Shown here one piece after another: positions 7,785 through 16,120 of a DNA stretch of 41,442 nucleotides. The DNA is taken from positions 1-41,442 of the forward strand of contig CAZRWH010000009.1 in the NCBI GenBank assembly GCA_964603905.1. The letters run 5' to 3'. The translations under genes were made by a program, and so were the position numbers. The notes below the pieces were generated by a model that was given only the letters and a program-made list of their open reading frames with translations, did no database searches and was not told the DNA's origin. Each line of letters starts with the position of its first letter. Position 1 is the stretch's first letter. The stretch is from CAZRWH01 sp964603905. Its GTDB lineage: Bacteria > Patescibacteriota > Gracilibacteria > UBA1369 > UBA12470.

Positions 7785-8633
7785 ATGGCTAAAAAAATCA
7801 AAACGCACGGAATATCTTCCTTTTTTCACTATAAAACCCTCTATATTTGCGCTGGCGAAGCAGAGGATTACAAAAAAGGGGATGTCGTTGTATTCACAGA
7901 TTCTGAAGGAAACAACGAGATAGGAATTATCATCGTGGCAAACGTAATGGCGAATGAAGACGATGTTGTCGCGGGTTCTGGAGTTTTGAGAAAAGCCACT
8001 GATCACGATACCCAAAAGATGAACGCCAACAAAGAGACGGCGAAAAACGCCAAAGAGACTTGTATCAAGCTGATCGACAATCTTAAGCTAAATATGCACC
8101 TTATCGACGTTGTCTACTCTCTCGATGGGGGAAAAGTGAACTTCATTTTCACTTCTGATGAAAGAGTTGATTTCCGTGAACTGGTAAAAGACCTTGCCAA
8201 GAAACTTCAAAAACAAATTCATCTGCAACAGATCGGTCCTCGTGATAAATCGCGATTTATTCGTGGTTTTGGTAAATGCGGACGAAAGCTTTGTTGCCAA
8301 CAAGCTGTTGGAAAACTTAAGAGCATCACTATGGACATGGTTCGTGTTCAAGGTATGTCTAACAAGGGGAGCGAGAAGCTTTCTGGTGTTTGCGGCAAAC
8401 TGATGTGTTGTCTTGCATACGAATCAGGTGAGTACGAAGAGCTGGGTAAAAAAATCCCTCCTTTCAACAGTACTGTCACCCTAAAAAACGGCAGCAAAGG
8501 ACGTCTTAGAGGAGCAGATATTTTGAATCAAAACATTCGTCTCGATAATGACGGAGAGGTGATTATGGCGAAAGTTGACGATATTAAAAAGGTCGAACCT
8601 TACAAAAAACGAGAGAAAAAAGTAACTGAATAA
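7785..8633 (+). CDS. PSP1 C-terminal domain protein (YaaT/RicT-like)
   Basis: PSP1-domain proteins such as Bacillus YaaT/RicT act with RicA and RicF in RNase Y-dependent mRNA maturation and in phosphorelay control. The 282 residues contain the family core: FIFTSDERVDFRELVKDLA, RDKSRFIRGFGKCGRKLCC, then GVCGKLMCCLAYE, with the paired Cys motifs that in Bacillus bind iron-sulfur clusters. The last 55 residues form a KOW-like beta segment (VTLKNGSKGRLRGADIL). It starts 3 nt after holB and ends 2 nt before the TPR gene. RNase Y is encoded in the same window (13087), so a functional link is plausible but inferred. Confidence 0.88.
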   Translation: MAKKIKTHGISSFFHYKTLYICAGEAEDYKKGDVVVFTDSEGNNEIGIIIVANVMANEDDVVAGSGVLRKATDHDTQKMNANKETAKNAKETCIKLIDNLKLNMHLIDVVYSLDGGKVNFIFTSDERVDFRELVKDLAKKLQKQIHLQQIGPRDKSRFIRGFGKCGRKLCCQQAVGKLKSITMDMVRVQGMSNKGSEKLSGVCGKLMCCLAYESGEYEELGKKIPPFNSTVTLKNGSKGRLRGADILNQNIRLDNDGEVIMAKVDDIKKVEPYKKREKKVTE

Positions 8634-8635
8634 CC

Positions 8636-9397
8636 ATGGTGGTTTTTATAAAATTATCGATTATTTTCGGAGGACTTATTTTTTTGAGTATTATCTTTGT
8701 AAGAAGATTGCTTCTAGTTATTGCTGAACAAAAGATGCAAAAGAAGCTTCACAGAGAAATTGCTAGAGAAAAAAAGAAAGCTGAGAAAGAGTGCGAAGAA
8801 CCTGAAGAAGAAGAAAAGGCGATCAGAACCGAAAACAAACCTGATTGCACCAAGGCTGGAGATATTCGACGCCTGTTTAAAAAAGGGGAGTACCACCTGT
8901 CTCGCAAAGAATATATCGATGCAGAAAAATTCTTCATACAAGTTTTGGCTATCGACGAAACGCACCTAGACGCCAACCTACAACTTGGAGTTACATACCT
9001 CGGCCAAGAGATCTACTCGAAGGCGGAATTCTTTTTTCACAAGCTCGTGAATCTAAAAAAAGACCCTGTCTACTACGCAAATCTAGGGCTCGCCCTGTAC
9101 AGCCAAGGAAGACTGCTTGAGGCTGCTGAAGCTTATGAAAACGCCCTTTCTCTAGATGACTCGCGCGCTGCTCGTTATGCCAACTTGGCACATGTTTATA
9201 GAGAGCTTAACAACGACGAGAAAGCTCTTAAGAATTTTGAACTAGCTAGCCGAAAATCTCCTCGTAATAAGGATTACCTAAACATTCTTATCGAGTACTA
9301 CCAAAAGATTGGACGCGTTGAGGATGCTCAAAAGTCCGCCAAGAGGTTACTTGATCTTGATCCTTACAATGAAGACGTTAAGAAACTTCTTAACTAG
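8636..9397 (+). CDS. Membrane-anchored TPR protein
   Basis: A 253-residue protein with an N-terminal membrane helix (about residues 4-28), a highly charged Lys/Glu linker to residue 70, then about five tetratricopeptide units from residue 80 to the end (YIDAEKFFIQVLAIDE, YYANLGLALYSQGRLLEAAEAYENALSLD, RYANLAHVYRELNNDEKALKNFELA). The topology suggests a cytoplasmic TPR platform held at the membrane; the partner is unknown. It is the last gene of the 5751-9397 operon. Its stop is 3 nt from the stop of the convergent methyltransferase gene, with no terminator visible between them. Confidence 0.85.
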   Translation: MVVFIKLSIIFGGLIFLSIIFVRRLLLVIAEQKMQKKLHREIAREKKKAEKECEEPEEEEKAIRTENKPDCTKAGDIRRLFKKGEYHLSRKEYIDAEKFFIQVLAIDETHLDANLQLGVTYLGQEIYSKAEFFFHKLVNLKKDPVYYANLGLALYSQGRLLEAAEAYENALSLDDSRAARYANLAHVYRELNNDEKALKNFELASRKSPRNKDYLNILIEYYQKIGRVEDAQKSAKRLLDLDPYNEDVKKLLN

Positions 9398-9400
9398 CCT

Positions 9401-10852
9401 TTAGGATTGCGGTCGAATCTCCAGCATGTGAATTCCTGCTTGGTTGGTTTCGTTGTCGTTGGATCTTTCGATAAAGGCTTTTGATTGAGACCTTCTCATC
9501 CCATGATTCCTAACAAGTTCCCCTAGTTCTTGCCTTGAGATCTTTGCTTCACCCATTGGCCCGAATTTAAAGGATCGTTGTCGTGCTTCAACTGCTAGCT
9601 CACGGATTTCCCAAGGTCTGTAGTATTTATCTGGCAAATGCCCTTTAACAAATCTAATCAATCTTATTAGCTCTCTAATTACTCTTTGACCTTCTTGTTG
9701 CGCCGCTTTTTCACTCGCAAGTAGACCTTGTATTCTAGCGTGGGCGATGTTTTTTACTGTCTCTATTACTGGAAGCTCGTCTGGACTTGCTTTGATGTCA
9801 CCGCGCTCCATTAAAACCCTAATCACGTCCTCGTCTATTTGTCCTCTCCCAAGGATGCCTTCTTTTGTAATCATGTCTGAGATATACGGCATGTGCATTT
9901 CTCCTATTCTTCTTGGCACGTCTTCCATTTTCTTTGGTAGGTTCCCTTCTCCCGAGTGACATTCGTCAATGATGTACATTGCCGGATTGCATCCTGGATG
10001 CATTTGCTTTGCGAGCTCCATGCTCTCCCTATATCGCTCCATCCCTAAGTCCTTCACAATGTGATCGTGATGGTGGAATGTATGGGCCATAATTATGATA
10101 TGTACTCCTGTTTCCGGCAACGAGACATTGATCCCGTCAGCGTGTATCGGATGCACGTTTTCAGGCAACATTGTTACCGGAACGACTCCATTGATTATAG
10201 AGAACTCTTCACGTTTTCTGCGCATCATAAATTCGTACGCAACACGATCTTTTTCTGCTGCGATATAGATACATTCAGGAAAAGCTTCTGCAATTGGACC
10301 TGAATAAAGCCCTGTTCCGCCTCCTACTTCTAGGATCACAGGATTTTCTATGCCTGCTTTTTTTAGGTTACGAACCTGAGCAGTAAGCCATTCTTTTATC
10401 AAAAATTCTCTTGCTGGCTTGTAGTGCAAATGATCTTCTTCTCCTGCGTGATACTCCTCCATCTGAACATATCTAGATATTTCTACCTGGGTTTCTCCTT
10501 GTTGATAAACTCCTTCAACCGGCACAATTTGCCCGTTCGGACCAACAATTTCTATTTTTCTAGTCGGCGACGTAGCTATCATCATCCTTTCGTGAATACT
10601 TGCCAGCTCAGATGCGCTCCATGGCAACTCCTCTAGAGCTGATGGCCTTCCTTCGATTTCAATTCTTGCTGGATACCTTCTAACAACCTCGCGCTTTCCA
10701 TCTTCTCTCTCTAGCTCTTCATACTCTGCACCCTGAATTACAACGCCTCCTAGGTCCTCAAAAACGCCTCCTATTTTCATTTCTGCTCGCTGGTCTTCAT
10801 TCAGATCAGCTGCTTCGTATGCATACATTTTATTTTCTGCCCCTTTAGTCAT
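9401..10852 (-). CDS. Class I SAM-dependent methyltransferase domain protein
   Basis: The 483-residue protein has a Rossmann methyltransferase core in its middle: VILEVGGGTGLYSGPIAEAF (motif I), then YIAAEKD (acidic end of strand 2), GINVSLPETGVHIIIMAHTFHHHDH (motif IV region) and MYIIDECHSGEGN. About 165 N-terminal and 180 C-terminal residues match no family I know; the C-terminus is helical and basic. The substrate cannot be read from the sequence. Transcribed alone from the promoter at 10883-10910 and convergent with the TPR gene. Confidence 0.75.
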   Translation of the reverse strand: MTKGAENKMYAYEAADLNEDQRAEMKIGGVFEDLGGVVIQGAEYEELEREDGKREVVRRYPARIEIEGRPSALEELPWSASELASIHERMMIATSPTRKIEIVGPNGQIVPVEGVYQQGETQVEISRYVQMEEYHAGEEDHLHYKPAREFLIKEWLTAQVRNLKKAGIENPVILEVGGGTGLYSGPIAEAFPECIYIAAEKDRVAYEFMMRRKREEFSIINGVVPVTMLPENVHPIHADGINVSLPETGVHIIIMAHTFHHHDHIVKDLGMERYRESMELAKQMHPGCNPAMYIIDECHSGEGNLPKKMEDVPRRIGEMHMPYISDMITKEGILGRGQIDEDVIRVLMERGDIKASPDELPVIETVKNIAHARIQGLLASEKAAQQEGQRVIRELIRLIRFVKGHLPDKYYRPWEIRELAVEARQRSFKFGPMGEAKISRQELGELVRNHGMRRSQSKAFIERSNDNETNQAGIHMLEIRPQS

Positions 10853-10882
10853 ATTGCGCTTTAAGGCTTGTACAAGGGACTT

Positions 10883-10910
10883 ATTGTACTCTTACAGGTT
10901 GTTTTGTCAA
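10883..10910 (-). promoter_or_regulatory. Promoter of the methyltransferase gene
   Basis: Read on the minus strand: a perfect TTGACA (10910-10905), 16 nt, then TACAAT (10888-10883). It sits between the vanW stop (10923) and the methyltransferase start (10852). Confidence 0.75.
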
Positions 10911-10922
10911 TTAAATTGTGCG

Positions 10923-12776
10923 CTATTCGCTTTCTGCTTCTTCCTCAATACCAACTAGATATTTAGCCGGCCATGCTTGATAGTTACTGTGTATGTTTTC
11001 ACGCACTTCTTCTCCGTCTGGATATACCACCGTTCTGTACCAATCAACTGTGAATCCGGTATGCGCTGAATCTTCTTGTTTTCGCTCTCCTGGCTCGAGC
11101 TCTGTTGTGTAAATAATTACGTCTGGTGGGGGATCAGAATAGTTGCTGTAATATGGACCTTCCATGTCCACCGTTCTTCCATCACTGGTCCCGTAAAATT
11201 TGAAGTACGCATCGTTCCCTTCCGCATATGCCTGCACCAAAATGTGAGCACCTGTGTCGTTTGTAAACTGCAAGTCTGGCCATGGCTGATAAATTGTTGC
11301 ATCAAGACCGTAACCATCCGGATAAGCGTAATACGAAACCGCATAAGAATGCTCTGTTCGCGAAACTATCGGAAGCCCTCCATCCAAAATCGCTTTAAAC
11401 ATTGTTGACGACACCTGGCAAAGCCCTCCTCCGTATTCTGGGATTGTCTCATTTCCGCTAATAACAAGCTCTTTGTAATATCCGTTCGCCGCGTCAACCG
11501 GCCCAAGCTGTGTCACAAACGAGAACGTTTCATCCGGCGCAATTAATATTCCGTTGAATTTCGTCATTCCAACAGAGATGTTCATTTGCCTGTTGTACGG
11601 AGATCCATAAAAGTTTGAGTATCCATTTCCGATCAACTCTTGTATCCCTAGCTCTTGCAATTCTTCTGGCACTTCTACTCCTGCCTGAATGATTTTTGTT
11701 GTTAAATCTATGCTGCCTATTCCGCTTTCTAACGCTAACTCAAGTGATTTTTTTAGACTGGCAACATCAACCGCAAGTCCGTCTTCAGCGGCTCCTGAGA
11801 ACGTAATAACACCCTCCTCGTTAATTTCTATTACGACACTTGCTGATGGTTCCTCTACGCTTTCGCGGATTTGGTTTGCAACTACAAATTCCTCGATTTG
11901 TGATTCGTTAATTCTGATATCTATTTCTGTCGCAATTGAACTTATCCCTTCAACTATTTCGTCCTCTATATCTAGTGCAATTGGGCTTCCTAACCCTGGT
12001 AGGGTTAGGTTCTTTTTTGTTTCAAAAGTTATCCCCTGTGAAAAGTTAGCCGGACTAAAAGTCCAAGAATTTTTCCCTGACCACACCTGCACGTCGTTGG
12101 AAAACACACTTTTTGCAACTTCCGTAAACGGACTCAAATCCTCCTCTGTCACGTCTGGCCCCAACTCTGAAATTGGTAAGTATACCGCTCCGTCATCCAA
12201 GTTTTCATACTTAGCTTTGATCATCTCCACGAGCCCCTCAAAATCCAAATCTTGCCCCTTTTCCTCTGGGCTAATACTGACCTCTCTTGTTTCCGCATCA
12301 AATACAAAATACGCGTCTTTTGGTGCTATTTCGTAGGCCAATATCCCTATTTTTTCACTCAAAATATCCGTATCTACCGCAACTACTGGCAGGACTTCTT
12401 TTGGTTTAACTAGGTTGATTAATCCGCTTATAACTCCTTGTGTTTGCCCGATCGTTGGGATCGATGCATGAGTAGTCTCGATGTCGTATGACACTCCCAG
12501 TTCGCTCGGCAAAAATTCGTAAGTGCTTTCGTTTACAACTACGATCATTTCTTGCCCTAGAACGTCGCTTAAAATCTGGTCTATTTTGGGCTCAACTGTT
12601 GTCCTCTCTTCCAGTCCAATATCCATTCCCACTATGCTCGTGTGTGGGTATATAACTTTTCCATATATCGCAATCAGCACCGTCATCGTAATCAAAATGA
12701 CAACAACGCCCCCTATTGCTATTGCAAGTACTATGAGTGCGTGTCTTTTGTGTTGTTGTAGCTTTGAGAGGTTCAC
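10923..12776 (-). CDS. VanW family protein with peptidoglycan-binding-like domains
   Basis: A 617-residue surface protein. A short basic N-terminus is followed by one membrane helix (about residues 14-38), so the bulk lies outside. Two repeats of the type found N-terminal to VanW (PG_binding_4/YoaR-like) follow, and then the VanW domain at about 385-540 with NISVGMTKFNGILIAPDETFSF, PEYGGGLCQVSSTMFKAIL and HSYAVSYYAYPDGYGLDAT. VanW proteins occur in glycopeptide-resistance clusters but are widespread; their function is unsettled, probably cell-wall related. The start is GTG at 12776, overlapping the upstream TGA as GTGA, so it is coupled to the YtxH-like gene. Last gene of the rny operon. Confidence 0.88.
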   Translation of the reverse strand: MNLSKLQQHKRHALIVLAIAIGGVVVILITMTVLIAIYGKVIYPHTSIVGMDIGLEERTTVEPKIDQILSDVLGQEMIVVVNESTYEFLPSELGVSYDIETTHASIPTIGQTQGVISGLINLVKPKEVLPVVAVDTDILSEKIGILAYEIAPKDAYFVFDAETREVSISPEEKGQDLDFEGLVEMIKAKYENLDDGAVYLPISELGPDVTEEDLSPFTEVAKSVFSNDVQVWSGKNSWTFSPANFSQGITFETKKNLTLPGLGSPIALDIEDEIVEGISSIATEIDIRINESQIEEFVVANQIRESVEEPSASVVIEINEEGVITFSGAAEDGLAVDVASLKKSLELALESGIGSIDLTTKIIQAGVEVPEELQELGIQELIGNGYSNFYGSPYNRQMNISVGMTKFNGILIAPDETFSFVTQLGPVDAANGYYKELVISGNETIPEYGGGLCQVSSTMFKAILDGGLPIVSRTEHSYAVSYYAYPDGYGLDATIYQPWPDLQFTNDTGAHILVQAYAEGNDAYFKFYGTSDGRTVDMEGPYYSNYSDPPPDVIIYTTELEPGERKQEDSAHTGFTVDWYRTVVYPDGEEVRENIHSNYQAWPAKYLVGIEEEAESE

Positions 12777-13045
12777 TTTTTGGTGATAGCTTTTTTAATC
12801 AATTTGTACATTCCTACTGCAGTTTCTTTCGTTAACTGCTTTGCGGTGTCTATTTCGTCTTTGTGGGAATTTACAAAGGTTTTTGATTTTTCTGCTATCG
12901 CTTTACGCGTTTTCTTACCTTGGTCTGGTGCAACGGCAAGCCCGATAACAGACCCTATTGCCCCGCCAATGATCGCTCCGACTATTAGCTTGTCGACTTT
13001 CTTTCCAATGTGTTCTCCCCCCTGATTGTCTTGGATGTCGGTCAT
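12773..13045 (-). CDS. YtxH-like small membrane protein
   Basis: A 90-residue protein starting at ATG 13045 (MTDIQDNQGGEHIGKKVDK). It has a Gly-rich membrane segment (VGAIIGGAIGSVIGLAVAPDQGKKTRKAIAEK), the hallmark of YtxH/gas-vesicle-like proteins, followed by an amphipathic helical tail. A longer frame reaches 13084 but its extra 13 residues are translated from a class D repeat tract and are rejected. It lies 41 nt after rny and overlaps vanW by 4 bp. YtxH is stress-induced in Bacillus; the role here is unknown. Confidence 0.75.
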   Translation of the reverse strand: MTDIQDNQGGEHIGKKVDKLIVGAIIGGAIGSVIGLAVAPDQGKKTRKAIAEKSKTFVNSHKDEIDTAKQLTKETAVGMYKLIKKAITKK

Positions 13046-13048
13046 GTT

Positions 13049-13085
13049 AAGTGAGTAGTGAGAAATGAGTAGTGAGTAGCTCACT
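13049..13085 (+). repeat. Class D (GTGAGTA)n tract
   Basis: GTGAGTAGTGAGAAATGAG and variants fill the gap between rny and the YtxH-like gene. On the plus strand it reads in the same G-rich polarity as the other tracts although both neighbours are on the minus strand. Confidence 0.65.
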
Positions 13086-13086
13086 G

Positions 13087-14619
13087 TTATTTAGCGTAAT
13101 CTACAGATTTTGTACGCCGTATAACGTTTACTTTTATCTTCCCTGGGTAAACCAAATCTTCTTCTATTTTCTCGGCAGCTTGTTGTGCTAGCTCTTTGAT
13201 AGCTTCGTCTTTCATTTCCTCTTCGTTCACAATTATTCTTATCTCTCGACCTGCCGAAATTGCGTAAGCTTTTCTAACTCCTTGGAAAGATTTTGCTGTT
13301 TCTTCTAGCTTCAAAATTCTGTCCATGTAGCTTGTTAGTGACTCCTGCCTTGCACCTGGACGACCCGCGGAGATCGCATCAGCTGCTTTAACGATCATAG
13401 CTTCCGGTGTTCTTTGTGGCTCTGCATCGTGATGCGCGTATGCTGCGTGAACTATTTCTGGCGAGAAGTTGTATTTCTCCAAAATTTGCTTAGTTAGAAC
13501 GTCGTGAGATCCTCCTACCTCGTGATCGATCGCTTTACCTATGTCATGGAAGAATGTTGCTACTTTTGCTACCTCCACATCAGCCCCAAGCTCTGACGCT
13601 AGCATTGTTGCTGCCGCTGCCATTTCGATTGAATGCTGAAGGACGTTTTGTCCAAAACTTGTTCTGTATTTAAGCCTTCCGACTAGTTTCACTAGCTCTT
13701 CTGGTACGTCGATCCTGATCTGCGCCTTTTTGATTGCGTCTCGTCCTGCCTTCAAAATGCTTCTGTCGATGTCTTGCTTTGCTTTATCGACAGCTACTTT
13801 GATCTTATTTTTGTCAAAAGATCTCTTCTCTTTTTTCAAGTATTCGATTGCCTTTTTGGCGATGTTTCGATTTACCAAGTTAAGACCTCCAACGTATATC
13901 AAGTCTGGTTCTAGATTGAAAATTATTGATATGTCGTTCAGCTGACTCTCAAAATACTCAATGTTTGCTCCGCCTTTACCAATAAGAAGTCCTTTGAATT
14001 TGTCGTTCTTGATCTTCACTCCAGTGCTGTTTTTGTCCACTGAGCTTGGAGATCCGATTCTTTGGATGATCCCCTTCAGCATGTTTTGACTGATTGTAAT
14101 CGAGTCTTCTGTACTGTCTTCTTCGGTTTTTTGTAGTAGTTTGGCCTTTTTTAGCTCAAGCTCTGAGTCAAACTTACTGATAATCTCTTTCTTTGCATCG
14201 TCTGAGTCTAGCCCAGCTTTTTGCTTTAGCTTAACAACTATCTCTTCTTCCGCTCCGTCGATTGCTTCTTTTGTCTTGCGGATTTCTACCTTTGCTTGAT
14301 TGACGGCACTTGAGATTTTCTTGTTTCGTTGTTCTCTCTTTTCCAAAATTCCACTTTTGAATTCGAGTGTCTTTTTGAGCATGTTTAGTTGCTCCTCCAT
14401 TCGTTTGTTCTCTTCTCGAGCACTTTTTTTGATGTCCTCAATCCGAGATCTTGTACCGTCTAGAATCTTCTTGGCTTGATCGGTTGCCTTATCGATAATT
14501 TCTTGTTCTTGACGTTGGATTTTCTCCTTATAATCCTTGGTTACACGAATCGCAGTAATTGCTATTGCTGCCCCTATAACCGCACCTCCTATTGATGTAA
14601 GTATGCTTGCGCTGTCCAT
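13087..14619 (-). CDS. rny: Ribonuclease Y
   Basis: RNase Y is a membrane-anchored endoribonuclease that starts mRNA decay. The 510 residues show the full architecture: an N-terminal membrane helix (about 5-24), a long charged coiled coil (25-170), a KH domain (LIGKGGANIEYF near 211, where most homologs have G-R-E-G-R-N) and an HD domain with HDIGKA near 355, HHDAEP and the AADAISAGRPGAR loop. It is followed by the YtxH-like and vanW genes, probably as one operon. With RNase J at 32258 the organism has the Gram-positive style of mRNA turnover, and the PSP1 protein at 7785 is a likely cofactor. No convincing promoter or Shine-Dalgarno motif upstream. Confidence 0.97.
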   Translation of the reverse strand: MDSASILTSIGGAVIGAAIAITAIRVTKDYKEKIQRQEQEIIDKATDQAKKILDGTRSRIEDIKKSAREENKRMEEQLNMLKKTLEFKSGILEKREQRNKKISSAVNQAKVEIRKTKEAIDGAEEEIVVKLKQKAGLDSDDAKKEIISKFDSELELKKAKLLQKTEEDSTEDSITISQNMLKGIIQRIGSPSSVDKNSTGVKIKNDKFKGLLIGKGGANIEYFESQLNDISIIFNLEPDLIYVGGLNLVNRNIAKKAIEYLKKEKRSFDKNKIKVAVDKAKQDIDRSILKAGRDAIKKAQIRIDVPEELVKLVGRLKYRTSFGQNVLQHSIEMAAAATMLASELGADVEVAKVATFFHDIGKAIDHEVGGSHDVLTKQILEKYNFSPEIVHAAYAHHDAEPQRTPEAMIVKAADAISAGRPGARQESLTSYMDRILKLEETAKSFQGVRKAYAISAGREIRIIVNEEEMKDEAIKELAQQAAEKIEEDLVYPGKIKVNVIRRTKSVDYAK

Positions 14620-14669
14620 AATCTATTTTAAATCTATTAATTAAGCGTGGAGAGTGTACTACAATCTCT

Positions 14670-14731
14670 GGTTAGTGGCTAGTGATTCTATTGGTTAGTG
14701 AGTTGGTGATTAGTGGTTAGTGATTAGTGTG
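14670..14731 (+). repeat. Class D (GGTTAGTGATTAGT)n tract
   Basis: GGTTAGTGGCTAGTGATT and further GGTTAGTG/GATTAGTG units lie between the minus-strand genes hpf and rny, again with the G/T-rich strand on plus. The remainder of this 176-nt gap shows no terminator. Confidence 0.65.
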
Positions 14732-14795
14732 GGATTGGCTTCGTCGAAAAATCGCACACCTCGATGGCTTGTTTTAATCTGATGATTCGCGTGCT

Positions 14796-15137
14796 TTACG
14801 CCTCCATCATTACCTCAACATTTCTATGTTTTGTCTGCAGTTTCTCAAGGTGTTTCTTAAGTTGAGCGATAAGCCTGTCGATTGAATCGTCCATAGCTTT
14901 TGTAATCGAGTGTGATGACTCTTCCGCCACTATTGTTTGAGACGGTATATCAAGTTTAAGTGTGATTTTGTATGCGCTGTGCTTCTCAAAATGTTCAATT
15001 GTTGCCGTCAACATTATCGCGTCACTTGCAAAATGTGTTGCCAGTCTCTCAATCCTTGGGAGCTTCTTATCTAGGTATTTGGTAAAGTCGTATTTATCCT
15101 TGTCAGTTACGTGTTTTGCTACTGTTTGGATTTGCAT
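14796..15137 (-). CDS. hpf: Ribosome hibernation promoting factor, short form (S30AE family)
   Basis: HPF binds the decoding region of idle ribosomes. The 113-residue protein spans one S30AE domain: DKYDFTKYLDKKLPRIERLATHF, then beta strands with ITLKLDIPSQTIVAEESSHSITKAMDDSIDRLIAQLKKH. It lacks the dimerising C-terminal domain of long HPF. It diverges from queG and has its own promoter (15176-15204) that overlaps the queG promoter. Confidence 0.85.
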   Translation of the reverse strand: MQIQTVAKHVTDKDKYDFTKYLDKKLPRIERLATHFASDAIMLTATIEHFEKHSAYKITLKLDIPSQTIVAEESSHSITKAMDDSIDRLIAQLKKHLEKLQTKHRNVEVMMEA

Positions 15138-15152
15138 GTTGTAGTGGTTAAA

Positions 15153-15180
15153 TTGTAGGTACTGTCTTTAGGGATATGAT
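15153..15180 (+). promoter_or_regulatory. Promoter of queG operon
   Basis: TTGTAG (15153-15158), 16 nt, TATGAT (15175-15180). The start would be near 15187, 21 nt before the queG ATG. The -10 element is shared, on opposite strands, with the hpf promoter. Confidence 0.5.
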
Positions 15181-15204
15181 ATTCTTGTCACGATCTTTTG
15201 TAAA
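15176..15204 (-). promoter_or_regulatory. Promoter of hpf
   Basis: On the minus strand TTTACA (15204-15199), 17 nt, TATCAT (15181-15176): 5/6 matches at both boxes. Its -10 coincides with the queG -10 on the other strand, so the two promoters should exclude each other. Confidence 0.55.
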
Positions 15205-15207
15205 GCT

Positions 15208-16086
15208 ATGAGAATTGAATCAAAAATCCGTGAGCGCGCTTCCAAACTTGGTTTTGACCTCTTTGGGGTTGCCGATACTCATGTTGACGAAAAAGAAGTA
15301 CTGTTTTTTCGTAAGTGGATAGACGACGGCATGGCCGCTGGAATGAGCGGATGGCTGGACCGTGGAACTGAAAAAAGAGCCAACCCCGATGTTATTTTGC
15401 CTGGCGTCAAAAGCGTAATTGTTTTAGGCATTAATTATTTCCCTGGAGATCACTCCTCCTCGAATAAAATCGCTCGTTATGCATGGGGAGACGACTATCA
15501 TGATTGGATAGGGGAGAAGCTTCGCGAATTATGCAATTTCTTGTCCGAAATCGACACATGCGACTCTAAATATTACGTTGATACAGGTGCTGTTTTCGAG
15601 AGATATTTTGCTCAAAAGGCTGGTCTTGGATTTATTGGCAAAAACACCTGCTTAATCACTCCAGAATTTGGCTCCTGGGTTTTTATTGGAACAATTTTGA
15701 CCACGCTAGAATTAGAACCAACGGCTCCTATCAAGAATGTTGGCTGTGGAGACTGCACAAGATGCATTGATGCTTGTCCAACTGGCGCACTCACAGAGAA
15801 ATGCGTCGATTCTAGAAAATGTATTTCTTATCTCACCATCGAGCGAAAAGGGGGTTTTAGCGAGGAAGAAGAGGCTCTTGTTTCTGGGCAAGAGTTTTGT
15901 TTTGGATGTGACCGCTGCCAAGAAGTTTGTCCTCACAACACCAGGGCAAAAAAATGCCAAGTCATTGGCAAAAAAATAGAATCACTGTCTTTGGCAGACC
16001 TCCCTGTAAGCAAAAAAAGCCCTTTAAATAGGGCAAAGCTCGCCGGGCTAAAAAGGAATCTTGAGGTTGTCAATCAGGCCTCGTGA
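15208..16086 (+). CDS. queG: Epoxyqueuosine reductase
   Basis: QueG reduces epoxyqueuosine to queuosine in the wobble position of tRNAs with a GUN anticodon, using cobalamin and two 4Fe-4S clusters. The 292 residues include the N-terminal KLGFDLFGVADT, AGMSGWLDRG, the catalytic-region YVDTGAVFERYFAQKAGLG, and two ferredoxin-type motifs: CGDCTRCIDACP and CFGCDRCQEVCPHN. The C-terminal HEAT-like part of longer QueG proteins is absent. Ends in TGA. First of a run with the glycosyltransferase 34 nt downstream. Full de novo queuosine synthesis cannot be judged from this window. Confidence 0.95.
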   Translation: MRIESKIRERASKLGFDLFGVADTHVDEKEVLFFRKWIDDGMAAGMSGWLDRGTEKRANPDVILPGVKSVIVLGINYFPGDHSSSNKIARYAWGDDYHDWIGEKLRELCNFLSEIDTCDSKYYVDTGAVFERYFAQKAGLGFIGKNTCLITPEFGSWVFIGTILTTLELEPTAPIKNVGCGDCTRCIDACPTGALTEKCVDSRKCISYLTIERKGGFSEEEEALVSGQEFCFGCDRCQEVCPHNTRAKKCQVIGKKIESLSLADLPVSKKSPLNRAKLAGLKRNLEVVNQAS

Positions 16087-16120
16087 GTAGTACCATTCTC
16101 GTACATTTAATTTTCTTTTT

